Source of the DNA: Azoarcus sp. L1K30
GTDB lineage: Bacteria > Pseudomonadota > Gammaproteobacteria > Burkholderiales > Rhodocyclaceae
Direction: 5' to 3'
NCBI RefSeq assembly: GCF_018122735.1
Contig: NZ_JAGRRD010000001.1
Coordinates: forward strand, 1,225,987-1,289,986
DNA length: 64,000 bases
Shown: piece by piece, positions 43,384 through 52,166 of the stretch
How positions within the stretch are numbered: position 1 is the stretch's first letter
Layout: each line of letters begins with the position of its first letter
Notes under the pieces: generated by a model
Database searches by the model: none
Seen by the model: only the letters and a program-made list of their open reading frames with translations
Told to the model about the DNA's origin: nothing
Translations under genes and position numbers: made by a program

Positions 43384-44439
43384 TCAGATCGCCTTGAACA
43401 GCGGACTCCGCACCTGCTGCGCGTCGGCTGCCGAGATGAACTTCTCGGTGTAGATGTCGCGCTCGAACAACCGCCCCTGCATGAGCGTGGTGATGCAGGC
43501 ATCGATCATCAGCGGCGGGCCGCACAGGTAGGCCTTGTGGTCGCGGAAGTCGTTGTCGAAAGCGTCCTTGGCGGCGTCATGCACATAGCCGCGGAAGCCG
43601 GTCCAGTCCGAGTTTTCGGGCTCGTCCGACAGCGCGGGCACGTAGCGGAAGTTGGCATGCCGCTCGGCCAGGGCCAGGAACGCATCGTGGTAGTACAGCT
43701 CGGCGCGGGTGCGCTGGCCGTAGACCAGGGTGATAGGCAAGTCGCAGCCTTCTTCGAGCAAGTCGAGAATCATCGAGCGCGGGCTCGAGAGCCCCGAGCC
43801 GCCAGCCATGAAGATCATGGGCATCTGCGCCGACTTCTTGACGAAGAAGCGCCCATAGGGCCCGCTGATGCGCACCCGCTCGCCGGCCTGCAGTTGCTCG
43901 TGCACATAGGTGGTGCCCCTGCCGCCGGGGACGATGCGGATGTTCAGCTCCACTTCGCCATCGCTGGACGGCGCGCTGGCGATCGAGAACGCCCGGCTGC
44001 CGATGTCGCCCGGCAGCTGGAGGTTCACATACTGGCCGGCCTGGAAGCGGATCGGGTTATCGAGCCTGATCCACACGCCCTTGATGGTCGGGGTGAGGGA
44101 TTCGATGCGGGTGACCTCGCCATCGAAGTCGCGCACCGGCAGGTTCTCGGCGTCCGGATCTTCCTCGATGTCGGCTTCGATGGTGATGTCGCCCTCGACC
44201 GTGGCGCAGCAGGCCAGGCACTTGCCCTCGTCGCGCTCGAAGTCCATCAGCGCGAAGCTGGAGGCTTCGCCATGCTCGACCTCGCCGTCGAGGATGTCCA
44301 CCTTGCAAGTAGCGCACAGGCCGTGACAGCAGGCGTGCGGCAGGTAGATGCCGGCGCGCAGCGCGGCATCGAGAATGGTCTGGCCTTCCTCGATCTCGAT
44401 GGTCTGGCCGAGGGGTTCGATGGTCAGTTCGTAGGACAC
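43384..44439 (-). CDS. dmpP: Phenol hydroxylase reductase component P5
   Basis: The 351-residue protein has an N-terminal [2Fe-2S] domain (HACCHGLCATCKVDI), FAD binding at SRAFSIASAPS and an NAD domain (FMAGGSGLSSPRSMI). It feeds electrons from NADH to the phenol hydroxylase. It is the last gene of the dmpKLMNOP set and lies 11 bases after dmpO. Confidence 0.95.
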   Translation of the reverse strand: MSYELTIEPLGQTIEIEEGQTILDAALRAGIYLPHACCHGLCATCKVDILDGEVEHGEASSFALMDFERDEGKCLACCATVEGDITIEADIEEDPDAENLPVRDFDGEVTRIESLTPTIKGVWIRLDNPIRFQAGQYVNLQLPGDIGSRAFSIASAPSSDGEVELNIRIVPGGRGTTYVHEQLQAGERVRISGPYGRFFVKKSAQMPMIFMAGGSGLSSPRSMILDLLEEGCDLPITLVYGQRTRAELYYHDAFLALAERHANFRYVPALSDEPENSDWTGFRGYVHDAAKDAFDNDFRDHKAYLCGPPLMIDACITTLMQGRLFERDIYTEKFISAADAQQVRSPLFKAI

Positions 44440-44450
44440 GGCGGGCTCCT

Positions 44451-44810
44451 TCAGAAACCGGCGCCGTTGAGGCCGTCGAGGCCCGGTGTGATGAAGTGAA
44501 CGGCGGTCTTGTGGGTGATGCCGTTGTCGAGCAGCGACTTGTCCCGCGCCGGGGTGAAGGCTTCACCATCCTTGGACCACTGCACGGCGGCCCAGTCGAT
44601 CCTGGCGAAGTCCGGGTGGCGGCTGTAGGTGTCGGTCAGTTCCTTGTCGATGACTTCCTGGAAACTCATCGACGGCGGCAGCAGTTTGGCCACCGGGGCG
44701 TAGAACATCAGATGCCGGTCCCAGCAGAAATACACGACCTGCATGCCATGAAAATTGGCAGCGGCATCCTTGATGACAGGGGCGACGGGGCGAATGGTTT
44801 GATAGGTCAT
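44451..44810 (-). CDS. dmpO: Phenol hydroxylase component P4
   Basis: The 119-residue protein matches DmpO-type gamma-like subunits, with the conserved NFHGMQVVYFCWDRHLMFYA and FITPGLDG at the end. It is part of the hydroxylase oligomer. It is separated from dmpN by a 450-base gap filled with repeats, which is abnormal for this operon. Confidence 0.93.
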   Translation of the reverse strand: MTYQTIRPVAPVIKDAAANFHGMQVVYFCWDRHLMFYAPVAKLLPPSMSFQEVIDKELTDTYSRHPDFARIDWAAVQWSKDGEAFTPARDKSLLDNGITHKTAVHFITPGLDGLNGAGF

Positions 44811-44892
44811 GTGTGTCTCCTGAATGTTGTTTGGTTTGGGTGCGATGGCGTGCGGCGGATGGCGTTGCGCTTATCCGCCCTACGGGTCGTGC

Positions 44893-45207
44893 GCTCCCTC
44901 CCCTTGTATGTTCAAGGAAAGGGCAGGAACAGAGCTCCTCCCCCTTCAAGGGGGGCGTAGCCGGGGTTTCGGCGAGCACTGCTCGCTGCCGGCGTAGCGG
45001 CGAGGCATTGCCGAGACTACCGGTTGGGAGGGGGATGGGTCTTGGTTGGCGACACTTGAAACCCATCCCCACCCCAACCCTCCCCTTGAAGGGGAGGGAG
45101 CAAGAGCAGCCTGCCCGAACCTGATTAGCTGGTTGCTTCCCTATCCCTGAACATACAAGCGGGAGGTGTCGATCCTGCCCCTTCCGTGGATATACAAGAG
45201 GAGGGGC
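44893..45207. repeat. MITE-like repeat cluster splitting dmpN from dmpO
   Basis: The block starts CTCCCTCCCCTTGTATGTTC and ends with the inverted counterpart CCTGAACATACAAGCGGGAG (45146-45165). Inside lie CCTCCCCCTTCAAGGGGGGC-like and CCCTCCCCTTGAAGGGGAGG palindromes and a G-rich arm. A further TATACAAGAGGAGGGG copy follows. Its inverted ends and similarity to 38662-38830 and to the lpdA element suggest a non-autonomous mobile repeat. It leaves the surrounding genes intact. Confidence 0.7.
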
Positions 45208-45262
45208 CCTTCGCTTCAGCTCGGAATGAACGGCACGACGACGCAAGTCATTTGCACGTCAC

Positions 45263-46813
45263 TTACGTGTTCGACGTGGCCATGCCACGCCACTGGGCGA
45301 AATTCTTCTCGTCCTCCGAGCCGGCGAAGTCGCCGTTGTCCTTGCCGTTTTCCAGGTGCCACCACTTCATCACCGAGGCGATGGGGTTGAAGTCCGGCGC
45401 GGTCGGGTCGTCGCCCTTGGCGAAGCAGTTGCCCTGCAGGATCTGGTGCACCGGCAACCACGCCTCGACGTATTTCTCCGGCTCGTGCTCGAAGATGTGC
45501 TGGCAGTGGTCGGAACAGAAGTGGTACTTCTCGCCCGCGTGCTCCACCTGGCGGTAGGCGATCTGGGTGGGGTCGTCCGGCTCGGTGAACAGCATCGGAA
45601 TCTGGCACACCTGGCACAGCTGGGGCAGGTTGGGGTTCACGAAGCGCTCGCCCTTCTCCGCCTGCTCGCGGAAGAACTCGAAACGCGGCCGGTAGTACTT
45701 GTCGAAGGTATCCGGGTACTTGCTGGACAGCCAGTCGAGCTCATCGTCGCTGGGGATCCAAGTGTGGAAGTTGGTCATCGGCGCGGCGGCGTAGAAGGTG
45801 GTCCACGCCTGGTGCGAGAGGTGGTCCTTCTCCTTCTTGATCTGCTCCACGCAGTCCGGCACCTTGATGCCGTAGCGCGCCAGGTCCTTGAACAGGCTCA
45901 TGCCGTTCTGCTCGAAGTAGATCTCCCAGGCTTCCTTCCAGCTCATCACGCGCTTGGGCAGCATGTAGTCCATCATCATGGCGACGATGGTCAGCAGGCG
46001 CACGCCGCGCCAGGTCCACTTGTCGATCCACTTCTGCACGATGGGCAGGTTGGCCGGGTCCTGCTCGAGCATGAACTTGATGACTTCCAGGCCGAGGGTC
46101 ATGTGGCGCGCTTCGTCCGACTGGGCGGAGAAGCCGAAGGTCATGGTGCCCATGTCGCCGTTGTAGGCCGCGCCCGAGACGAAGGGCACGAACACCAGGT
46201 TGGTCAGCACGTACTCGAACGAGAAGCCGATGGCGATGATGAACTCGAAGGGGCCGCAGCTGCAGGCATCCTCGAAGAAGGACTTGGGCACCGACAGGTA
46301 CCACAACCGGTCGTTCATGTACTTCCAGTCGTGGATGCCGTTGTAGAAGCGGTTGTAGTTGGAGATCGAGTGGATCTGGGTCTGGCAGTGACGGATCTCG
46401 TCGATGGCCTGCATCTGGCAGGCCACCTGCGGGCCGACCCCGCCCATGTGGCGGCCCAGGCGGGCAAAGCCGCGGTGGGCGTTGTATTCCAGCGACGGCA
46501 CCGCCGACAGGAAGATCTTCATGGCGTTGATGTAGCGCGCATCGGTGACGTTCAGGTGGCCATTGTTCTGGTTGAACGCATCGATGATGGCGTAGAGCTT
46601 GCGCTCCTTCTCGGCCTGGTATTTCCAGTAGGAATCCATGGTCAGGCGGAAGGGGTCTTCCCACTTGTCCCAGTCATGGATCTTGATGCCTTCGTAGTCG
46701 AGCAGCGGGTAGACGTCCTCGCGCTTCTCGTAGCTCGGCTCCCAGCCGAGGTTGCGGGTCATCAGCGCGTACTTCTCTTTCAGCCCGAGCTTCTTCTTCA
46801 CTTGCATGTCCAT
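45263..46813 (-). CDS. dmpN: Phenol hydroxylase large (catalytic) subunit P3
   Basis: The 516-residue protein is the diiron oxygenase subunit. The iron ligands are in AIDEIRHCQ and SDEARHMTL, with the first glutamate in SLEYNAH. It hydroxylates phenol or cresols to catechols. Length is that of DmpN/TbuA/PhlN. The C-terminal zinc-like CQVCQIPM and HFCSDHCQH cysteines are also family features. Confidence 0.96.
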   Translation of the reverse strand: MDMQVKKKLGLKEKYALMTRNLGWEPSYEKREDVYPLLDYEGIKIHDWDKWEDPFRLTMDSYWKYQAEKERKLYAIIDAFNQNNGHLNVTDARYINAMKIFLSAVPSLEYNAHRGFARLGRHMGGVGPQVACQMQAIDEIRHCQTQIHSISNYNRFYNGIHDWKYMNDRLWYLSVPKSFFEDACSCGPFEFIIAIGFSFEYVLTNLVFVPFVSGAAYNGDMGTMTFGFSAQSDEARHMTLGLEVIKFMLEQDPANLPIVQKWIDKWTWRGVRLLTIVAMMMDYMLPKRVMSWKEAWEIYFEQNGMSLFKDLARYGIKVPDCVEQIKKEKDHLSHQAWTTFYAAAPMTNFHTWIPSDDELDWLSSKYPDTFDKYYRPRFEFFREQAEKGERFVNPNLPQLCQVCQIPMLFTEPDDPTQIAYRQVEHAGEKYHFCSDHCQHIFEHEPEKYVEAWLPVHQILQGNCFAKGDDPTAPDFNPIASVMKWWHLENGKDNGDFAGSEDEKNFAQWRGMATSNT

Positions 46814-46980
46814 GGTGTCTCTCCGTTTTTCAGTTGTGCAAAGGGTTGATGCGCCGTCGCGAGCGGGTCGAGGGCAAGGCGGGCGGCGCGCAGCGACCGA
46901 GACATATCGTTCGGATAGGCGAGGAAGCGAGCACCGCCCAACGCCGCCATCGGCCCGCGCAGCAGGCGCATCGGCCCTTT

Positions 46981-47250
46981 TCAGTCGTTCCAGCTCAGAC
47001 GGAACTCGTCCTCGTCTTCGTCTACATGGCCCGACAGCGTGATCAGGTTCACCTGCATCTCCTGCAGGTCGAAGGGGCGGCCCATCTTCTCCTCCACCGT
47101 CGTGCGGCGCAGCACGAGGGAACCGGGCACGTTGATCTTCACCATCGCGGGCTGTTCGTCGACCACGGCGGTGGGGTTGTCCTCCAGCAGGGCCTCGACG
47201 ATGTGGCGGCTCTCTTCGTTGGTTTGCAGGGCAATGAATACGTTGGACAT
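46981..47250 (-). CDS. dmpM: Phenol hydroxylase activator component P2
   Basis: The 89-residue protein matches the effector family: SNVFIALQTNEESRHIVEAL and a KINVPGSLVLRR segment. It activates the hydroxylase without a cofactor. ATG 47250 lies 9 bases after the end of dmpL; the longer upstream frame is not used. Confidence 0.94.
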   Translation of the reverse strand: MSNVFIALQTNEESRHIVEALLEDNPTAVVDEQPAMVKINVPGSLVLRRTTVEEKMGRPFDLQEMQVNLITLSGHVDEDEDEFRLSWND

Positions 47251-47258
47251 GAGGTCGC

Positions 47259-48251
47259 TCACAGGGTGAGACCGAGCTTGGCTGCGCGGTCGTTGAAGGA
47301 TTGGTCGACGGTGGCCAGCACGTCGGCAGCGGTGTCGCCCAGGGCCTGCTGCGCGATCGGGCTCAGGGCCTCGACGGCCGCACCGCGCCACTGGCGGGTC
47401 CACTCGGTCAGCAGGGCCTTGTTGGCGTCGGATTCCGCCGCGGCGATCTTGATCACCGAGTCGATCCAGCGCCGGGTCTCGCCATGCCATTCGCCCATGA
47501 AGGCGGTGAGCATGGACACCCCGGCACCGCCGTGGGCGTTCAGATGCTTGTCCACGAACTGTTCGTAGATCAGCGGATACAGCAGGCCGTCGAGCACGAA
47601 GTTCTGGGCCACGAAAAGCTCGAACCAGTCCTGCGTCACCAGCGTCTTTTCCACCAGGCGCCGCAGCGGCTGCCAGCGCACATCGTTCAGCCAGGCCTCG
47701 CGACCGGCGTCGAGCGTCGTGACATCGCCCAGCAGCAGGCCGAGGCGGGTGAGGTACTGGGCGACGCCCAGGTTGTCCATGGCGTGGTACATGCACGGCT
47801 GGGTAATGAGCGTGCCGTAGCCATCGGCGCACATGCCGGTATTGTTCATGTTGGCGCCCCACGCGGCATGGCGCAGCGGCATCAGCACCGCCAGCGCAAG
47901 CGCACGGGTCGCCTCGTCCATCTGCGCGAGCAGGCCCCGGCTTTCGACGAACTCGAAACTCGACTCGGCCGACTCCTGCTGACGGGCGCGGGCCAGCGTG
48001 TAGGCGCCGTAGTAGTACTGGCGGGGGTCCTTGAAGGCATACCAGTCGGCCATCACGATGGCGGTGCGGCCGGGGTCGTGCAGCTCATGCTCCGGATCCC
48101 AGGTGGGACGATATTGCAGGTTGGCATCCGCCTGGATGTCGTAGCTGCCCTCCTGGTAGCGCGAGGCCGGCTTGTCGCCGAAACGGCGCACCAGGTGGTC
48201 GAAGGTGTTCCGCAGCGGTTTGATGCTGACGGTGCGAAGGTCGATCTGCAT
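47259..48251 (-). CDS. dmpL: Phenol hydroxylase beta subunit P1
   Basis: The 330-residue protein is the non-catalytic hydroxylase subunit, with the conserved SIKPLRNTFDHLVRRFG and PTWDPEHELHDPGRTAIVM. It forms the oxygenase with DmpN and DmpO. It precedes dmpM in the usual order. Confidence 0.95.
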   Translation of the reverse strand: MQIDLRTVSIKPLRNTFDHLVRRFGDKPASRYQEGSYDIQADANLQYRPTWDPEHELHDPGRTAIVMADWYAFKDPRQYYYGAYTLARARQQESAESSFEFVESRGLLAQMDEATRALALAVLMPLRHAAWGANMNNTGMCADGYGTLITQPCMYHAMDNLGVAQYLTRLGLLLGDVTTLDAGREAWLNDVRWQPLRRLVEKTLVTQDWFELFVAQNFVLDGLLYPLIYEQFVDKHLNAHGGAGVSMLTAFMGEWHGETRRWIDSVIKIAAAESDANKALLTEWTRQWRGAAVEALSPIAQQALGDTAADVLATVDQSFNDRAAKLGLTL

Positions 48252-48290
48252 GTGTGTCGTCTCCTGTCGGGCGCATTGCCGCCCATTGAT

Positions 48291-48569
48291 CTATTTGAAT
48301 TGCCGCCCGGAGGCTTCGCTCAGTCGCCAGTGACCTGCATCACCGCCACTGGCCGCCTTGTCGGTGAGAAAAGTCACCGCGTTCATGGCGCAGAAATCGT
48401 CGAAGGCATCGGCATGGAGAATCATCTCCACGAAGATCTCCGGCTCGCCGATGGCAAAGTCGAACTCGATGAAGCGGTCCGGGCGCAGGGTGCGCACCCG
48501 GACGAACTTGCGCGAAGGGTCGAAGCGATCCCTCCGCCCCGCCCCGGGGGCGGTCGGATCAGTTGCCAT
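48291..48569 (-). CDS. dmpK: Phenol hydroxylase assembly component P0
   Basis: The 92-residue protein matches DmpK: FDPSRKFVRVRTLRPDRFIE and the C-terminal FVEMILHADAFDDFCAMN. It helps assemble the hydroxylase. The start at 48569 has GGAG nine bases upstream; an ATG at 48578 is too close to it. Confidence 0.9.
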   Translation of the reverse strand: MATDPTAPGAGRRDRFDPSRKFVRVRTLRPDRFIEFDFAIGEPEIFVEMILHADAFDDFCAMNAVTFLTDKAASGGDAGHWRLSEASGRQFK

Positions 48570-48649
48570 GATTGGCATCTCCTTGTTTGCTTTGTGGCGA
48601 GCGAGCCCTCACCCGCCGGATGGCGGGCGCGGGCACTCACAGCCGACGC

Positions 48650-49585
48650 TCAGCTCACCACGGTCAGGAAGGTCTCGTGCAGCTTGCGCTGCGGGTAGTC
48701 GAGACCGCCGCCCACACCCAGCCCCTCGAACGTCCAGGTCGTGGGCTCATAGTCCGGATACGGCTGGTAGCCGCCCATGAAGGTCTCGAAGCGGTTGCCC
48801 GAGGGATCCCAGGCGTAGATCGTGCAGCCGCGGGTCACCCCGTGGCGGGTCGGCCCGATGTCCAGCGGCACCTTGTTCATCGACAGGATGTCGCCGGCAC
48901 GCAGCACCTCCTCCCAGGTCTCGAGCATGAAGGACAGGTGATGCAGCTTGCCCGGCTCCGCATGCTCGACGAAGGCAATGTCATGCACCTTGTGGGAACA
49001 CGACAGCCAGATCGCCGCATTGCCGTCGCCGTCCGGCGTCAGCACGCGCTCGACCAGGTAGAAGCCCAGCACCTCGGTGAAGATCTTCTGCACCTCCTCC
49101 ACATTGGGGCCATAGAGCAGGCAGTGGTCGAGACGCACCGGCGCAACGCCTTTTTCGGACGCGGGGGTCCAGGGCGGCGGGTTGAGCACCTGCAGGCCGT
49201 TGCCGACTGCCGTCTTCTCTGCATAGAGCTCGATCTGATGCCCCGTCGGGATCTCGAAACGAACCCGCTCGCCGGTCTCCAGCAACTCGCCCGCCGGGAT
49301 GCGTGCGGTCTCGAGCCCATAGGCCCGGAGCTTCTCGTCGAAGTCGTCGAGCGTCGCCTTGTCGAGCACCTTGAAGGCGAAGAAATCGATGCCCGCGCTG
49401 TCCGCCTCGCGCAGGATCAGGCTGTTGTGGTCGCGCTCGTCCCAGCACTTCAGATACACCCGCCCCTGCGCGTCGCGGCCGGTTTCCACCATGCCCAGCA
49501 CGTCGCGGTAATGCCGCACCCCTTCCTCGAGATTCAAAACACGCAGTTGCGCGTGGCCCGGGCGAAGAACACCTGTCATTGCCAT
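48650..49585 (-). CDS. Catechol 2,3-dioxygenase (copy 2)
   Basis: The 311-residue protein is a second extradiol dioxygenase with iron ligands His154 (LDHCLL), His215 or His216 (LHHLSF) and Glu267 (NRFETF). It differs clearly from copy 1 at 18106 in its N-terminal and linker regions, so it is not a recent duplication; it looks closer to the TbuE-type subgroup. It lies upstream of dmpK in the phenol hydroxylase operon, so it opens catechols as soon as they form. Its substrate range among methylcatechols cannot be read here. Confidence 0.93.
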   Translation of the reverse strand: MAMTGVLRPGHAQLRVLNLEEGVRHYRDVLGMVETGRDAQGRVYLKCWDERDHNSLILREADSAGIDFFAFKVLDKATLDDFDEKLRAYGLETARIPAGELLETGERVRFEIPTGHQIELYAEKTAVGNGLQVLNPPPWTPASEKGVAPVRLDHCLLYGPNVEEVQKIFTEVLGFYLVERVLTPDGDGNAAIWLSCSHKVHDIAFVEHAEPGKLHHLSFMLETWEEVLRAGDILSMNKVPLDIGPTRHGVTRGCTIYAWDPSGNRFETFMGGYQPYPDYEPTTWTFEGLGVGGGLDYPQRKLHETFLTVVS

Positions 49586-49612
49586 GTGAGTCGTCTCCTC
49601 GATCGATTCGAT

Positions 49613-49948
49613 CTACTTGTTTTCCTGAGTGGTTCGCAGCCCGGCCGCGGTACACACCGCGCGATGCATCTTGCCGAGCACCTTCACTGACAAGTCGGCG
49701 CGGGGAAACACCCGGCAGGCCAGCACACACTGCTGCGCCTGCTCTTCCTCGCTCACATGCTGGCGACTCATGGCCCGGGTCTCGTACGCCCCGGCGGTGA
49801 CTTCCACCTTGCACACGCCACACCCGCCGCCGCGACAACCGAGCGGAATGCCCCGGCGACCGGAACGGGACATGGCCACCAGCAGGTTCTCCTGCTCGCC
49901 GCACGCGTACTGTTCGCCGGTCTCTTCGATGGTGACCTGGTATTGCAT
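49613..49948 (-). CDS. dmpQ: Plant-type [2Fe-2S] ferredoxin (DmpQ/XylT-like)
   Basis: The 111-residue protein has the cysteine cluster IPLGCRGGGCGVCKVEV and a later ACRVFP. DmpQ/XylT ferredoxins reactivate oxidised catechol 2,3-dioxygenase, and here the gene lies right before such a gene. It is the first gene of the phenol operon, about 70 bases after the sigma-54 start site. The start at 49948 has GGAGGAGATG upstream. Confidence 0.9.
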   Translation of the reverse strand: MQYQVTIEETGEQYACGEQENLLVAMSRSGRRGIPLGCRGGGCGVCKVEVTAGAYETRAMSRQHVSEEEQAQQCVLACRVFPRADLSVKVLGKMHRAVCTAAGLRTTQENK

Positions 49949-50031
49949 GGCATCTCCTCCAGCATGTCCTGACGATTTTGTCAGTCGAGCGCATGAATCG
50001 ATTTTTCTGATCGCGCCCTTAAGCTCTCTAA

Positions 50032-50047
50032 TGCAGAGGCCGTGCCA
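50032..50047 (-). promoter_or_regulatory. Sigma-54 promoter of the phenol operon (Po-like)
   Basis: On the minus strand TGGCACGGCCTCTGCA has the -24 GG and -12 GC at the exact sigma-54 spacing. It closely resembles the Po promoter of dmp operons. The expected start site lies near 50020, leaving a leader of about 70 bases before dmpQ. Confidence 0.85.
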
Positions 50048-50054
50048 GGGAAGC

Positions 50055-50067
50055 CAAGTGATTGATT
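50055..50067 (-). promoter_or_regulatory. IHF site
   Basis: AATCAATCACTTG on the minus strand fits WATCAANNNNTTR at every position. It lies between the sigma-54 promoter and the activator site, where DNA bending is needed. Confidence 0.65.
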
Positions 50068-50114
50068 TGACTGAATCCTCGAGATTTTCGGTCGACATTG
50101 CCGTGACTGGCACA

Positions 50115-50158
50115 TGACCATTTTGAACACCTGATTTTTGCGCTCGACAAAATGGTCA
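50115..50158. promoter_or_regulatory. DmpR/XylR-type upstream activating sequence
   Basis: A perfect 11-bp inverted repeat, TGACCATTTTG and CAAAATGGTCA, is separated by 22 bases. It lies 68-111 bases upstream of the -24 box, typical of the enhancer of DmpR/XylR/TbuT-type activators. The remaining bases of this 348-base control region show nothing else, and no activator gene is adjacent. Confidence 0.7.
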
Positions 50159-50296
50159 AGCTGCACTGCAATAAACCAATATCGAATCAATGGCTTATGT
50201 GCAGCGCACAAAATCGGCAGACGCGGGCGACGTCCGCCGCCCCAGGCTGTCGATGGCCCGCCTCAAGGGCAGGCCCCCTCCCCCGCCCGCGCGCCG

Positions 50297-51265
50297 CTAA
50301 TCCATGCTCAGACGGACATAGACCGGACGATGGTCCGACCCGATGCGCGGACCCACCCCGGCGTCGAGCACCCGCCAGTGCCGCGTCACCAGGATCTGGT
50401 CGATGGGAATCATGGGGAGGCTCGCCGGCCACGTGGGCGTGAGCGCAGTCGCCCGCCGCCAGCCGCCCTGCGCCGGCGGATGCATGGCAGACGACCATGG
50501 GCTGGCATTCAAGTCCCCGGCTATCAGGACCGGCAAGCCGGCGGTGGCCCCCCAAGCCGATGCCGTCGCAAGCAGCTCGCGTCGCCGCGCATGAAATTGC
50601 GGACTGATCGGCGGCATCGGATGGACCGCCACCAGCACCACCTGCGCCGCGCCCCAATGCACCTGCATGCGCGCATGCAGCGTCTGCCCCGGCGGCACGC
50701 GACATTCGATCTGCTCCAGCGGGAGACGCGACAGCACCGCCAGACCGAACGGACCCTCCGCCGGCGCGAGCATCCGGTACGGGTAGTCGGCCCACCCCGC
50801 CAAAGCCGCTGCCATGCGCGGATTGACCTCCTGGAGCACAATCACGTCCGCATCGAGACCCTGCGTCCAGCGGCGCAGTTCGGCGGGATCGTCATTGTCG
50901 GCGTGGAGGTTGGCACTCACCACGGTCAACACCTGCGCCCCGGTCGCGCCCGCCGGCGCGCCCGGCATCGCCAAACACGGGCCCAACACCAGCACCACTC
51001 CGCCGCTTACCGCCCAAACAAACGCGCGCTGCGCCAGCAGGCCGAGCGCACACACACCGCCGACCAGCAGATACACCCACTGCCAATGTACCGCCAGATC
51101 GGGCACCCAGGCCAGCCAAGACGCCCCATCCGGCAACCAGCCGACCACCAGCGGCAGCGCTGCACCCAAGCCACAGAAGAACAACAACACTTTGGCGCGG
51201 CGGGTAATGGCGGTTGTGAGGGAAGGCATGGCGGTGAGCGAATGGCGTGCGCAAAGAAGCGTCAT
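50297..51265 (-). CDS. Membrane-anchored endonuclease/exonuclease/phosphatase family protein
   Basis: The 322-residue protein has two or three N-terminal transmembrane helices (to about residue 110) and an EEP domain: VVSANLHADND, VLQEVNP (metal Glu), IAGDLNASPW and the C-terminal GSDHRPVYV with the catalytic His. Such proteins (YafD-like) are periplasmic or membrane DNase/phosphatase homologues. The start is uncertain; 51265 has AGGG upstream, and 51229 is also possible. Confidence 0.78.
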   Translation of the reverse strand: MTLLCARHSLTAMPSLTTAITRRAKVLLFFCGLGAALPLVVGWLPDGASWLAWVPDLAVHWQWVYLLVGGVCALGLLAQRAFVWAVSGGVVLVLGPCLAMPGAPAGATGAQVLTVVSANLHADNDDPAELRRWTQGLDADVIVLQEVNPRMAAALAGWADYPYRMLAPAEGPFGLAVLSRLPLEQIECRVPPGQTLHARMQVHWGAAQVVLVAVHPMPPISPQFHARRRELLATASAWGATAGLPVLIAGDLNASPWSSAMHPPAQGGWRRATALTPTWPASLPMIPIDQILVTRHWRVLDAGVGPRIGSDHRPVYVRLSMD

Positions 51266-51374
51266 TGTGCCCTGAGCGGCCGGCCGAGCCACGGAAGGCA
51301 AACTCAATGCCTCGAATACGTGCCCACCACCCAACGGGGCCGGTCGGTCGCCGCTCCATGGGTTCCACCACCGG

Positions 51375-51719
51375 CTACTGAGTCAAACCGCCGCTTGCAG
51401 GGCAATGGCAAACTGCGGCCAGTCGGTTTGCACCGATGCCACCAGCAGGCGCGCTCGATCCACCGAGAACATTGACGACGATATCGATGCCACCGAGACG
51501 ATCCAGAACAGCATCCGCCACAGCCCGGCAACCGTCTGCCGTGGTCAAATCGGCGGCGAAATAAGTGACGCCTTCGGGCGCAATTTCGGGCACCGAACGC
51601 GCTGTTGCGACGATCGTTACACCCGCATTGCGCAAGGACTCGACGACGGCCGCACCCACCCCCTTCGTACCGCCCGTCACCAGCGCTCTGCGTCCAGTGA
51701 GCTCAAGGTTGAAGTTCAT
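51375..51719 (-). pseudogene. Truncated short-chain dehydrogenase
   Basis: The 114-residue frame carries an intact SDR N-terminus (ALVTGGTKGVGAAVVESLRN and DIVVNVLGGSSAPAGG) but ends before the SYK active site. After GGSSAPAGG the frame becomes unrelated. Another minus-strand frame across the junction ends QTDWPQFAIALQAAV, which looks like the C-terminus of a different gene, so a deletion may have fused two genes. The start overlaps the NTF2-like gene stop (ATGA). Confidence 0.7.
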
Positions 51720-52042
51720 AGGCTGATCTCCAGAAACGCAATCTTGTTGCCTTCGAGGCCAAAGAAATATCGAAGGTCAACCGGACTGCCGGGGAAGTTG
51801 CCGGTCAAACGGCTGGTGACGATGGTCTTGCCGTCTTTTTCTTCGCAAGCGAAGGGCACGCTCGTGTAGGTGTACTTCCTCGAGGCATCCGTTTTCCATT
51901 GTTTGATGGCGGCCAAGCCGTTGTAGATCTGGCCCTCGTCCTTCACGACGGCGTGATCCGTGAAGCATCGGGCAACCGCCTCGCCGTCACCCCTGTCGGC
52001 GGCGAAATAGAGGCTGATGGATTCTGGAAGGTCGAGAGGCAT
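51716..52042 (-). CDS. NTF2-like (SnoaL) family protein
   Basis: The 108-residue protein has the NTF2-like fold pattern: LYFAADRGDGEAVARCFTD, EGQIYNGLAAIKQW and SRLTGNFPGSPVDLRYFFGL. It is often paired with an SDR under HxlR-type regulation, as seen here. Function unknown; it is probably an isomerase or scaffold. Confidence 0.8.
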   Translation of the reverse strand: MPLDLPESISLYFAADRGDGEAVARCFTDHAVVKDEGQIYNGLAAIKQWKTDASRKYTYTSVPFACEEKDGKTIVTSRLTGNFPGSPVDLRYFFGLEGNKIAFLEISL

Positions 52043-52166
52043 CTGCTGGGCTCCTTCGTGGTTTATCCGATCACCAAGTGCGACCAGAATTGATAAGGCA
52101 GAAGGATGAAGATAAGCTCCAAAAAGAACAAGAACGCACAGAAAAGTAAGGTACACACCAAAAAGT

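Noticed and set aside
45356-46849. 497-residue plus-strand open frame
   Set aside because: It is antisense to dmpN and shows only low-complexity Val/His/Leu residues.
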